NCBI GenBank assembly: GCA_045649455.1
Contig: JAZRPV010000046.1
Coordinates: 1-21,564, forward strand
Reading direction: 5' to 3'
Length of the DNA stretch: 21,564 nucleotides
Source of the DNA: JAEDES01 sp045649455
GTDB taxonomy: Bacteria; Bacillota_I; Bacilli_A; RF39; UBA660
Shown piece after piece: positions 7,196 to 13,422 of the stretch. Position 1 is the stretch's first letter. Every line of letters starts with the position of its first letter. A program made the translations under genes and the position numbers. A model generated the notes under the pieces. It was given only the letters and a program-made list of their open reading frames with translations, was not told the origin of the DNA and made no database searches.

Positions 7196-8065
7196 ATGTT
7201 TATTAAAGACAACTTTTCTAATGAAGAAAAATATAAGTTATATAGAAATATGTATGAAATAATTCATCCTAGTATATCTAAAAAGAATATTTCTAGTTAT
7301 AAGATTGTATTAGATGATAATTATTTACCTGTAAGAGTATTTTATCCATATAAATTAGCTTCAATTGATTCAGCAATTATATTTGCACCTGGTAATGGAT
7401 TGGTTACTAATTGTTATGGTAAATATGAAGATATTTGTAAAGATATGGCGATTGAATTAAATAAATTAGTTATCTGTTTAGATTATTTTGATTGTAGTGA
7501 GAAATATCCTTATTTATTTGATAAAGTATATGAAAGTATAGATTTTTTACTTGATGAAGTAAGTAAGAATGGTATTGATCCTAAAAAAGTATGTTTAATG
7601 GGAGAATCTTTTGGAGGATGCTTAGTTAGTGGTGTTACTTTAAAAAGATGTGATGATAACTTAAATAATCGTTATAAAGAAATATTATTATATCCATTAG
7701 TTAGTGGAGAATATTTTGGTGAAAGTAAATTTGAAAGTTTAAAAAGAGATAGAGAAATAGATAAAGAATTATTAAATGATATTAGTAGTACTTTTAAGAA
7801 GTATATTTCTAATAAGAAAAGACTTAGTGATAAGTATGTATGTCCTTTAAAAGAAAAGAATTTTTCTTTATATCCTGATACTTTTGTTATTACAGGGGAA
7901 TCAGATATTGTTAAGGATGAGGGTTTTGCTTATTATGAAAAACTTAGTAGTTTTAATGATAATAGTAAGTATTTAAATGTAGAATTTTTAGAACATGGTT
8001 TTATTGATTTTACTGATGATAATATAAAGGAAGAGATTTATAATAAAATAAGAGAATTTTTATGA
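7196..8065 (+). CDS. Alpha/beta hydrolase (esterase-like)
   Basis: 289 residues, cytosolic (no signal peptide). The alpha/beta hydrolase fold is indicated by IIFAPGNG (oxyanion-hole strand), the nucleophile elbow GESFGG with Ser138, a likely acid Asp237 in TGESDIV, and the catalytic His267 in EHGF. This gives the usual Ser-Asp-His triad in order. The family resembles HSL/alpha-beta hydrolase-3 esterases; the substrate cannot be read from sequence. Single gene with its own promoter and GGTGA ribosome site. Its TGA stop overlaps the TG of the promoter for the next gene. Confidence 0.85.
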   Translation: MFIKDNFSNEEKYKLYRNMYEIIHPSISKKNISSYKIVLDDNYLPVRVFYPYKLASIDSAIIFAPGNGLVTNCYGKYEDICKDMAIELNKLVICLDYFDCSEKYPYLFDKVYESIDFLLDEVSKNGIDPKKVCLMGESFGGCLVSGVTLKRCDDNLNNRYKEILLYPLVSGEYFGESKFESLKRDREIDKELLNDISSTFKKYISNKKRLSDKYVCPLKEKNFSLYPDTFVITGESDIVKDEGFAYYEKLSSFNDNSKYLNVEFLEHGFIDFTDDNIKEEIYNKIREFL

Positions 8066-8071
8066 TATAAT
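8063..8071 (+). promoter_or_regulatory. Extended -10 promoter overlapping a stop codon
   Basis: TGATATAAT. The TGA is also the stop codon of the hydrolase gene. The twelve bases TATGATATAATT here (8061-8072) recur exactly at 3971-3982. Sixteen bases separate the -10 from the ATG at 8088. Confidence 0.6.
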
Positions 8072-8087
8072 TTAATAGGTGATTGAT

Positions 8088-8627
8088 ATGGAAAAAAGAA
8101 AAACTAAAAAAGATATAGTTAAAATGTTACTACGTAACAATGAACTAGATGAAAGAGATGAAGAAGAATTAATAGATTTACTTTTTGATCAACCTATTGC
8201 AATAGATGTAGATAAACAAGAAGAATCTAAAATGACTTTTGGAGATAGAATATCTGATAAAGTTAGTGAAGTTTGTGGTAGTTGGGGATTTATAATTTTA
8301 TTTGTTATTTTCCTTTCTTTTTGGGTTATATTAAATGTAGTTATTCTTAGTGAAGGTGATGCTATTGATCCATATCCATTTATTTTATTAAATTTAGTTT
8401 TATCAACTATTTCGGCATTACAAGCTCCAATAATTATGATGAGTCAAAATAGACAAGCTGCAAAAGATAGTTTGAGAAACCAAAATGATTATAGAACTGA
8501 TTTAAAGAGTGAATTAATCCTTGAAACATTACATGATCAAATGGATGCAATATTAAGAAATCAAAAAAGAATATTAAGATATATTGAAGCAGTAGAGGTA
8601 GAGAAGATTAATGAAGAAGGTAATTAG
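8088..8627 (+). CDS. DUF1003 membrane protein
   Basis: 179 residues. Start at ATG 8088 after AGGTGAT; the upstream GTG 8079 overlaps the ribosome site. The DUF1003 signature is clear: FGDRISDKVSEVCGSWGF, a first membrane helix ending ILNVVIL, a DPYPFILLNLVLST second helix, then SALQAPIIMMSQNRQ and the Asp/Arg-rich helix after it. An N-terminal helical ~50 residues and a C-terminal coiled-coil-like segment face the cytosol. The function of the family is not settled. It overlaps the next lipoprotein gene by 17 bases, suggesting co-translation and possibly a shared envelope role. Confidence 0.9.
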   Translation: MEKRKTKKDIVKMLLRNNELDERDEEELIDLLFDQPIAIDVDKQEESKMTFGDRISDKVSEVCGSWGFIILFVIFLSFWVILNVVILSEGDAIDPYPFILLNLVLSTISALQAPIIMMSQNRQAAKDSLRNQNDYRTDLKSELILETLHDQMDAILRNQKRILRYIEAVEVEKINEEGN

Positions 8628-9141
8628 TTTATTAATTGTTTTAGTTAGTTGTTTCTTTATTACTGGTTGTGGTAATGAAGAAGTTACTGAAAAAACTCCT
8701 GTTGTAAATAAAAATTCTATTCTTAATAGTATTGATAAAGCAGGTAGTGGTAAATTAAAATGCAGTAGAGAAGCTTTTGCAAATGAAGGTATTGATGTAG
8801 AACTTACTAATGAAATAGAATATGAGAATGGTTATATTATGATTTTACATTCAATTGATAAGGTTATTTCTGAAGATAGTGCTAGTTTAGATCAATATGA
8901 AAAAGCATATCGTAGTATTGCAAAGAACTATGAAGGATTAAAATATTATGATATTACAATTACTAGAGATAGTAATAGTGTTACTAATGATGTAGTTATT
9001 AATTATGGAAAGATTGATACTAAGAAGTTATTAGATATAGAAGGGGAAGAAGATAATGTTATCGTAGATGGAAAGGTAGCATTAGAAACATGGGTTGGTT
9101 TTGCGGAACAGTTTGGTACTGTGTGTGAGAAAGTTGAATAA
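8611..9141 (+). CDS. Predicted lipoprotein, function unknown
   Basis: 176 residues with a lipoprotein signal: Lys-rich start, hydrophobic core LLIVLVSCFF and lipobox ITGC with Cys20. The mature part is about 157 residues with a charged, beta-rich look and no motif I can name; there is some likeness in style to small YehR/DUF1307-type lipoproteins. Start ATG lies inside the end of the DUF1003 gene, so expression is probably coupled. Its last codons form the 5' arm of the terminator that precedes tRNA-Arg. Attached to the outer face of the cytoplasmic membrane, by inference. Confidence 0.8.
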   Translation: MKKVISLLIVLVSCFFITGCGNEEVTEKTPVVNKNSILNSIDKAGSGKLKCSREAFANEGIDVELTNEIEYENGYIMILHSIDKVISEDSASLDQYEKAYRSIAKNYEGLKYYDITITRDSNSVTNDVVINYGKIDTKKLLDIEGEEDNVIVDGKVALETWVGFAEQFGTVCEKVE

Positions 9142-9156
9142 TAAAACTTTCTTTTT
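9129..9156 (+). terminator. Intrinsic terminator between lipoprotein gene and tRNA-Arg
   Basis: GAAAGTT / AACTTTC stem (7 pairs) with the stop codon in the loop, then TTTTT. The last T is directly followed by the first base of the tRNA. Confidence 0.65.
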
Positions 9157-9231
9157 GTTTAGGTAGTTTAATGGATAAAACATTCCCCTCCGACGGGAAA
9201 GATGTGGGTTCGACTCCCGCTCTAAGCACCA
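9157..9231 (+). tRNA. tRNA-Arg (anticodon CCG)
   Basis: Complete cloverleaf: acceptor GTTTAGG / TCTAAGC (two G-U pairs), D stem GTTT/AAAC, anticodon stem TTCCC/GGGAA with loop CTCCGAC (anticodon CCG), four-base variable loop, T stem GTGGG/CCCGC with loop TTCGACT, discriminator A and encoded CCA. It reads CGG, a rare codon in so AT-rich a genome. It sits directly after a terminator with no clear promoter of its own. Confidence 0.93.
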
Positions 9232-9247
9232 ATATATGAGGTTGATT

Positions 9248-9781
9248 ATGGAAATTATAATGAATAAAGATAATTTAAAAGATGAAGATGTAACAGATTT
9301 TTCTTTAAAAGTTAGAGGAATAATAGAAAAAGATGGTTCTTTTTTAGTTGGTAGATATGATGATGTTTATTTATTACCTGGAGGTAAAGTAGAACAGGGA
9401 GAAGATCTTTTTATTGGACTTAGTCGTGAATTAAAGGAAGAACTTGGGGTAGACTATTCTAGTGAAGAGATGATTCCTTTTATTAAGGTTATTCATTATG
9501 ATAAAGATTATATAAAAAGAGATGGTAGTAAAGTAAATAGAAAAGTTGAAACTGTTTATTTTATTATTCCATATAAGGGTATTAATTTAGATAAAGTAGA
9601 ATTAAGTGATTCTGAAAAGAAATTTGGTTTTTCTTTAGGACTAATTAGTAGTGATGAATTAAATGCTATTTGCAAAATGCGTAGTATAAATCCTAGGAGA
9701 GAATTTTTTAATAGTGAATTAAATCTTGTACTTAGTAATTATTTAAGTAAAGAGAATCATAAAGTATTTGAAAAGAAATAG
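9248..9781 (+). CDS. Nudix hydrolase
   Basis: 177 residues. Start at ATG 9248, six bases after GAGG (9238-9241); the in-frame ATG at 9236 overlaps the ribosome site. The Nudix box is complete (GX5EX7REX2EEXG), starting at Gly46 in PGGKVEQGED and ending RELKEELGV, so metal-dependent pyrophosphohydrolase activity on a nucleoside-diphosphate-linked substrate is expected. The substrate is unknown. It starts 16 bases after the tRNA-Arg CCA end and may be co-transcribed with the tRNA. Confidence 0.9.
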   Translation: MEIIMNKDNLKDEDVTDFSLKVRGIIEKDGSFLVGRYDDVYLLPGGKVEQGEDLFIGLSRELKEELGVDYSSEEMIPFIKVIHYDKDYIKRDGSKVNRKVETVYFIIPYKGINLDKVELSDSEKKFGFSLGLISSDELNAICKMRSINPRREFFNSELNLVLSNYLSKENHKVFEKK

Positions 9782-9816
9782 ATTATGTGTTAGATTATTA
9801 TTATAGGAGGATACTT

Positions 9817-10068
9817 ATGAAGAAGAGTGAAAGAAAAGCACTTGCTAAAATATTAGATGGAAGATTTATTACATCTTTATTTATGTATGCTTTAGGGTTT
9901 GCTTTTATTGCAACTATGGCATGTTATTTTATGATAACAGAAGTGTTAGATGTAGAAATTATTCTTACTGATTGGATGGTAATTGTTTTACCTACAATCT
10001 TATTATTATTTATAACATATACATTTGGAAGTACTGTTTTCTTTGGTCTATTTAAGAAAAAGAATTAA
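9817..10068 (+). CDS. Small two-helix membrane protein, unknown
   Basis: 83 residues. Start at ATG 9817, six bases after AGGAGG (9805-9810); this removes ten residues of a longer open frame from 9787. A basic N-terminus (KKSERKALAK) is followed by two predicted membrane helices (FMYALGFAFIATMACYFMI and IVLPTILLLFITYTFG) and a KKKN tail, both ends probably cytosolic. No family recognised. It follows the Nudix gene by 35 bases. Confidence 0.75.
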   Translation: MKKSERKALAKILDGRFITSLFMYALGFAFIATMACYFMITEVLDVEIILTDWMVIVLPTILLLFITYTFGSTVFFGLFKKKN

Positions 10069-10077
10069 TAAGTATTT

Positions 10078-10102
10078 AACTACACTATTGTGTAGTTTTT
10101 TT
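10078..10102 (+). terminator. Intrinsic terminator
   Basis: AACTACAC / GTGTAGTT stem, loop TATT, followed by a T run. Confidence 0.88.
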
Positions 10103-10121
10103 ATTGCTTTTTTTATAAAAG

Positions 10122-10130
10122 TGGTATAAT
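10122..10130 (+). promoter_or_regulatory. Extended -10 promoter
   Basis: TGGTATAAT with a perfect -10 (10125-10130). A poor -35 TTGCTT lies at 10104-10109, 15 bases upstream. It drives the two-gene unit 10154-11625. Confidence 0.55.
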
Positions 10131-10153
10131 ATATCTTAACCACTGGAGGAGTT

Positions 10154-10813
10154 ATGAACAATAAAATTTATGTTAATGATAATAATGTAATTTATAACTA
10201 TGAAGTAAGTTTTGATAAAGAAGAATTTGAAAAAATTATTGATGATATAGATTTATGGTATGGTAAGGGTGAACTAAAAGCATTTATTGGTGTTGTTTGT
10301 CCTGAAACACCTGGTAAAAAAACTGATATTTTTGCAGAAGTTGAGTTGTTTGATGATAAGAAAGAATTTTTTTATTACCAATATATACAACATCCTTTAG
10401 CTAGAACTGCAAATGCTATTATAAATAATCATAATAGTATAGAATCAAGTAAATTAATTAGATTATTAGCTACTTGGAATGCTACAAGTGATGAAGAAGA
10501 AATCTTTGTTATTAGACTTATGAGTTGTTTTAGATTTAATAGAATGAATTTAGGAGAAGTATTATTACTAGATTTAACTGAAGAAGATAAAAGAAATTTA
10601 TTTGATAGAGTAGTTGATGCTTTTAAAAAGACTGAAAGAGAAACTTTTGTTATTGCGGGTAGTAAGGAGTTTTGTGATGACTTAGAAGGATCTATTAGTA
10701 GTGTAGTTAGAGATAAAGAAGAATTACTTGGTATAGATACTTCAGAAGAAAAGAAATTAAGTAAGAGAAGAAATGTAATGGCTTTACCAAGATGTAAAGA
10801 TATAAATAAATAG
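10154..10813 (+). CDS. Uncharacterised cytosolic protein
   Basis: 219 residues, no signal peptide or membrane segment, and no family recognised. The N-terminal half looks beta-rich (IYVNDNNVIYNYEVSF, then AFIGVVCPE and a DIFAEVELF strand). The second half is helical and charged, ending in a KKLSKRRN basic tail. GGAGGA lies at 10145-10150 before the ATG. The next gene follows after eight bases with its own AGGAGA, so the two are very likely one operon and may act together. Confidence 0.75.
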   Translation: MNNKIYVNDNNVIYNYEVSFDKEEFEKIIDDIDLWYGKGELKAFIGVVCPETPGKKTDIFAEVELFDDKKEFFYYQYIQHPLARTANAIINNHNSIESSKLIRLLATWNATSDEEEIFVIRLMSCFRFNRMNLGEVLLLDLTEEDKRNLFDRVVDAFKKTERETFVIAGSKEFCDDLEGSISSVVRDKEELLGIDTSEEKKLSKRRNVMALPRCKDINK

Positions 10814-10821
10814 GAGAATAT

Positions 10822-11625
10822 ATGAAAATATTTAATGAAGAAAAAAGTAAAAGAGTAGTTTATGTTCAACGTAATGATTTAGCGATGTTAGATGCTAGTA
10901 GTTTAGTTGTTCCTGGTAGTTGTTTAATTACTGGATTAGTTGATGATAGTAATCGTTATGACTTTGTTAGATTTGAAGATCCAAGAATTGTTGAATTTTT
11001 TAAAGGAATTGATTGGATAGTTGATTATAAAGCTTTTAGAGGTAAAAGTGATGAGTTTTATGCTGATGCTTATAATTTAACTGTTGCTGAAATGAATGAT
11101 ATTGCTCAAAAGTATGAAGGGATGTTTGAATTTGAAAAAAAAGAACATCAAGATATGTTAGAAAGATATGAATTATTAGATCATAAAAGAAATTCCATTT
11201 GGTCTATATATGATGCTTTAAATGGAAAAATAAGTATGCCTTTTCCAATTGTACCAGATTGTGATGGATTTTCAGTTGAAATGGGATTGGATGAAGTATA
11301 TAGAGCGAGAGGTAGTTTTGAACCAGGTAAGTTTTTAGTATATAAAATGGATGGTTCTAGATTTCAAAGAGGTGAAAAACTTCCATATGGGTTTATTCAA
11401 CATGCTATTTCATTTAGTTTATTAAAAGAAGGTAATAGATGTGCATTTATGGGAGATTATTCTTTCACACCTCAATTATCAGAAGATGGTAAATATATAA
11501 TTGTTACTTATAAAGTAGAAGAATATAGAGATGATTTTAGTATCAGTAAACTTGATAAACAAAATAAAAAAGATGCTAAGGATGTTAAAAAATTTCTTAA
11601 AAGCATCTTTCCTAAGAAAGCATAA
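10822..11625 (+). CDS. Uncharacterised cytosolic protein
   Basis: 267 residues, no signal peptide or membrane helix, family not recognised. It has a beta-rich start (RVVYVQRNDLAML, then SSLVVPGSCLITGLVDD), a Glu/Lys-rich helical middle (about 90-130), a second globular part with PFPIVPDCDGF and LPYGFIQHA, and a Lys-rich C-terminus (KKDAKDVKKFLKSIFPKKA). It is the partner of the preceding gene by spacing. The last codons form the 5' arm of its terminator. No function is proposed. Confidence 0.75.
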   Translation: MKIFNEEKSKRVVYVQRNDLAMLDASSLVVPGSCLITGLVDDSNRYDFVRFEDPRIVEFFKGIDWIVDYKAFRGKSDEFYADAYNLTVAEMNDIAQKYEGMFEFEKKEHQDMLERYELLDHKRNSIWSIYDALNGKISMPFPIVPDCDGFSVEMGLDEVYRARGSFEPGKFLVYKMDGSRFQRGEKLPYGFIQHAISFSLLKEGNRCAFMGDYSFTPQLSEDGKYIIVTYKVEEYRDDFSISKLDKQNKKDAKDVKKFLKSIFPKKA

Positions 11626-11638
11626 GCTTTCTTTTTTT
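11614..11638 (+). terminator. Intrinsic terminator overlapping the stop codon
   Basis: AAGAAAGC / GCTTTCTT stem with loop ATAA that contains part of the TAA stop, then a run of T to 11638. The opposite strand has no T run, so it is not an obvious terminator for the convergent tRNA. Confidence 0.82.
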
Positions 11639-11644
11639 ATAGTA

Positions 11645-11718
11645 TGGTGCCGATAGAAAGAATTGAACTTTCCGCTGATCCTTACCAAGGATCTGTTTTA
11701 CCACTAAACTATATCGGC
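11645..11718 (-). tRNA. tRNA-Thr (anticodon GGT)
   Basis: Read on the minus strand: acceptor GCCGATA / TATCGGC, D stem GTTT/AAAC with loop AGTGGTA, anticodon stem GATCC/GGATC with loop TTGGTAA (anticodon GGT), T stem GAAAG/CTTTC with loop TTCAATT, discriminator A and encoded CCA (complement of 11645-11647). The GCCGA acceptor start is typical of bacterial tRNA-Thr. It is the only feature found on the minus strand in the window. Confidence 0.94.
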
Positions 11719-11728
11719 ATCTATTTTA

Positions 11729-11757
11729 ATTATATAAAAAATAGTCATTTTTGACAA
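11729..11757 (-). promoter_or_regulatory. Promoter of tRNA-Thr
   Basis: On the minus strand TTGTCA (complement of 11752-11757), a 17-base spacer and a perfect TATAAT (complement of 11729-11734), with the predicted start about 4 bases before the tRNA. The -35 box shares five base pairs with that of the divergent promoter at 11751. Confidence 0.8.
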
Positions 11758-11779
11758 ATTATAATTTATGGTGTATTAT
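11751..11779 (+). promoter_or_regulatory. Promoter of the His leader / hisS operon
   Basis: Perfect TTGACA (11751-11756), 17-base spacer and TATTAT (11774-11779). It is the best promoter in the window. Predicted start of transcription is about 11786, some 23 bases before the leader peptide ATG. Confidence 0.85.
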
Positions 11780-11808
11780 ATAGTTAATTTTGAAAGGGAG
11801 AGATTGTT

Positions 11809-11874
11809 ATGTATAAGAATTTTACATTTAATCGTCATCATCATAATAGTCTGCACTTGTTAATACGACATTAA
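11809..11874 (+). CDS. Histidine-rich leader peptide (attenuator)
   Basis: Short open frame of 21 codons with a good ribosome site (AAGGGAG, 11794-11800). It reads NFTFNRHHHNSLHLLIRH up to TAA at 11872. Five of 21 codons are His, three of them consecutive (11836-11844). The peptide itself is probably not functional: ribosome position on the His codons senses charged tRNA-His and chooses between the RNA folds at 11853-11970. The distant target is hisS, which fits. It resembles classical his-operon leader peptides of Proteobacteria in logic, but the hairpin order differs. Confidence 0.85.
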   Translation: MYKNFTFNRHHHNSLHLLIRH

Positions 11875-11970
11875 AACGTTGTAGGTACAAGTGCTATTTG
11901 TAGTGCTTGTATCTAGCTTATAAATAAAGACTTATTATGCTATACAAGGACTACTTGTATAGCATTTTTT
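11853..11970 (+). promoter_or_regulatory. Histidine transcription attenuator
   Basis: Five mutually pairing segments. Segment 1 (11853-11860, GCACTTGT, inside the leader frame) pairs with 2 (11887-11894). Segment 2 (11886-11896) pairs with 3 (11901-11911, 11 pairs, two G-U). Segment 3 (11906-11911 and 11914-11917) pairs with 4 (11939-11948). Segment 4 (11937-11948) pairs with 5 (11954-11965), forming the terminator. A ribosome at the stop codon covers segment 1, so 2:3 and then the 4:5 terminator form. A ribosome stalled on the three His codons leaves segment 1 free, so 1:2 and the 3:4 antiterminator form. Pairing is seen directly; the switching model is inference. Confidence 0.8.
11937..11970 (+). 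terminator. Attenuator terminator
   Basis: ATGCTATACAAG / CTTGTATAGCAT, 12 perfect pairs with a five-base loop GACTA, followed by a T run to 11970. Conditional terminator ahead of the operon at 12010. Confidence 0.9.
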
Positions 11971-12009
11971 GTTATATAAAAATAATTATTATGATAAGGA
12001 GAAAATTAA

Positions 12010-12252
12010 ATGGAAAAAATAAGTAAAGGAATTGTCTTTAGTGAAGACATAAAAAGAATATTAAATGGAGTAAATGCTTTTAAGTTTAAATATGATTTTA
12101 AACCAAGCGATAATGTTGTTGGAGAGGTTAGAGATGACTTTAGAAGAGATGTTAATTCGATCTTTTCTGATGTTGTGATTATTAGTGAAGAAGATATGAT
12201 GAGGGTTAATAATTTGATAGGTGGTAGATATCCCCATCGTAACTTTGGATAG
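12010..12252 (+). CDS. Phosphoribosyltransferase-like protein, N-terminal part (frame-broken)
   Basis: 80 codons from ATG 12010, eight bases after AAGGAG (11996-12001), then TAG at 12250. It looks like the front of a longer protein: the frame ends right after RVNNLIGGRYP, while a continuous protein goes on in the +1 frame (12221-12877). Reading +1 at the CCCC run (12232-12235) would join RYP directly to IVTLDRIYIEP without loss. The N-terminal part has charged helices and no recognisable motif. First gene behind the His attenuator. The break may be a real mutation, an assembly or sequencing error, or a programmed +1 shift. Confidence 0.65.
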   Translation: MEKISKGIVFSEDIKRILNGVNAFKFKYDFKPSDNVVGEVRDDFRRDVNSIFSDVVIISEEDMMRVNNLIGGRYPHRNFG

Positions 12253-12877
12253 AATTTATATAGAACCAGATGAAGAGAATATCTATTTTCTTGATTGTAC
12301 TAGAGTTACTGGTAGTAAAGATTTAATTTCTAGAGGTAAAGAGGAATTTGTTGATCAGATACTTAGAATATCAAAGAGTATTAAATCAAATAAAATTGTT
12401 CTTGCTGATGATGTAGTGTTTTCTGGTGATGCACTTAGAAAAGTAATAAGTTTATTTGAAGTATGTGGGATTGAAGTTGTTGGAATTATAAGTTCTATTG
12501 CAATGGAAGAGTCATATGAATATTTTAATAAAACTTTAAAGGATGGAATTAAATGTAATTATGTTTTAGGTAAAGATGTTATTGATCAGATTTGTGAAAG
12601 AGATTTTTACTTTGGCGTTGCTGGTAGTGGAATTATGGTGAATGGACCTGATGGAATGAAGAAAGCACCATATTTTAAACCGTTTGGTAATCCGTGTGAA
12701 AGGGCATCTATTCCTAAAGAATTTGAAAGAAGTTTTTCTAGAGGTTGTTTGGAAAGAAGTTTAAAACTTTGGGATGGATCTAATTTGTTAATTGGAGATT
12801 TACCAGAAGAAATTATTGGTACAAATAAAAATGATGAAGTAGTGAAGGTATTAAGAAAGGAAATAGAGAGAATATGA
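12221..12877 (+). CDS. Phosphoribosyltransferase-like protein, C-terminal part (+1 frame)
   Basis: The open frame can be read from GTG 12221, but that codon has no ribosome site, so this is more likely the continuation of the gene at 12010, entered at about 12236. The key segment is IVLADDVVFSGDALRKVISL, which resembles the PRPP-binding loop of type I phosphoribosyltransferases (hydrophobic strand, two Asp, small residues, then helix), followed by a strand EVVGIISSIA. A Cys/Gly/Pro-rich region (FKPFGNPCERASIP) and a Leu/Glu-rich C-terminus follow. It overlaps the next gene by four bases (ATGA). The substrate is unknown. Its place behind a His attenuator suggests a link to histidine or tRNA-His supply, or a passenger role. 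Confidence 0.6.
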   Translation: MVDIPIVTLDRIYIEPDEENIYFLDCTRVTGSKDLISRGKEEFVDQILRISKSIKSNKIVLADDVVFSGDALRKVISLFEVCGIEVVGIISSIAMEESYEYFNKTLKDGIKCNYVLGKDVIDQICERDFYFGVAGSGIMVNGPDGMKKAPYFKPFGNPCERASIPKEFERSFSRGCLERSLKLWDGSNLLIGDLPEEIIGTNKNDEVVKVLRKEIERI

Positions 12878-13422
12878 AAAAGTTACAAATAGGAATTATG
12901 GGATCAGCTGCTGATCTTAATTATAGTGAGGATGCATTAAAGTTTGCTAAAAAGTTAGGGAAGTTAATTGCAGAAAGTGGAAATATTTTAGTTTATGGAG
13001 CGGAGAAAGAATATACATCTTTATCGACTGAAGCTGCTAAAGTTGCTTCTAGTTATGATGGAATTACAATAGGTGTTGCTGGTGGTAAAAGTAAGAATGT
13101 ATACGGTGAGTTTAGACCAACTGTTTTAATTAATTCAGGACTTGAAATAGGTGGTGGACGTGAATTTAATTTGGTTTTATCTTGTGATGTTATTATTGCA
13201 GTATCAGGTGGTTCTGGAACACTTACAGAAATGGCTATTGCATATCAGGCTGGTATTCCAATTATTGTAGTTGATAAATTTGGAGGATGGGCTGATAAGT
13301 TATCTAATGAATTTATTGATGATCGAAAAAGATTAAAATGTATAAGTTGTAAGAATGAAAAAGATGCTTTAAAGAAAGCGATTAAGGAAGGAATGAAGAA
13401 ATATGAAAATACAAAATGTTAA
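12874..13422 (+). CDS. LOG/SLOG-family Rossmann protein (TIGR00725-like)
   Basis: 182 residues. Rossmann-type fold of the LOG/SLOG superfamily: KLQIGIMGSAAD at the N-terminus, NILVYGAEKEYTSLSTEAAK in the place of the usual GGG.G.M segment, GGGREFNLVLSCDVIIAVSGG, and SGGSGTLTEMAIAYQAGIP, a variant of the PGGxGTxxE motif. LOG enzymes are phosphoribohydrolases for cytokinin-type nucleotides, while other SLOG proteins bind or sense nucleotides. The substrate here is not known, and the PGG to SGG change makes the LOG reaction less certain. It overlaps the PRPP-type gene by four bases and hisS by twenty, so all are one transcript behind the His attenuator. Confidence 0.82.
   Translation: MKKLQIGIMGSAADLNYSEDALKFAKKLGKLIAESGNILVYGAEKEYTSLSTEAAKVASSYDGITIGVAGGKSKNVYGEFRPTVLINSGLEIGGGREFNLVLSCDVIIAVSGGSGTLTEMAIAYQAGIPIIVVDKFGGWADKLSNEFIDDRKRLKCISCKNEKDALKKAIKEGMKKYENTKC

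Noticed and set aside
10429..10869. Minus-strand open frame of 146 codons
   Set aside because: Antisense to two + genes with normal starts and ribosome sites; Ser/Leu/Phe-rich, typical of a shadow.
11750..12010. T-box riboswitch ahead of hisS
   Set aside because: I searched for the conserved T-box segment and specifier loop and saw neither; the leader peptide with His codons explains the terminator better.
12221..12235. GTG 12221 as an independent start
   Set aside because: No ribosome site before it, and the two frames join cleanly with a one-base shift at CCCC, so one broken gene is more likely.
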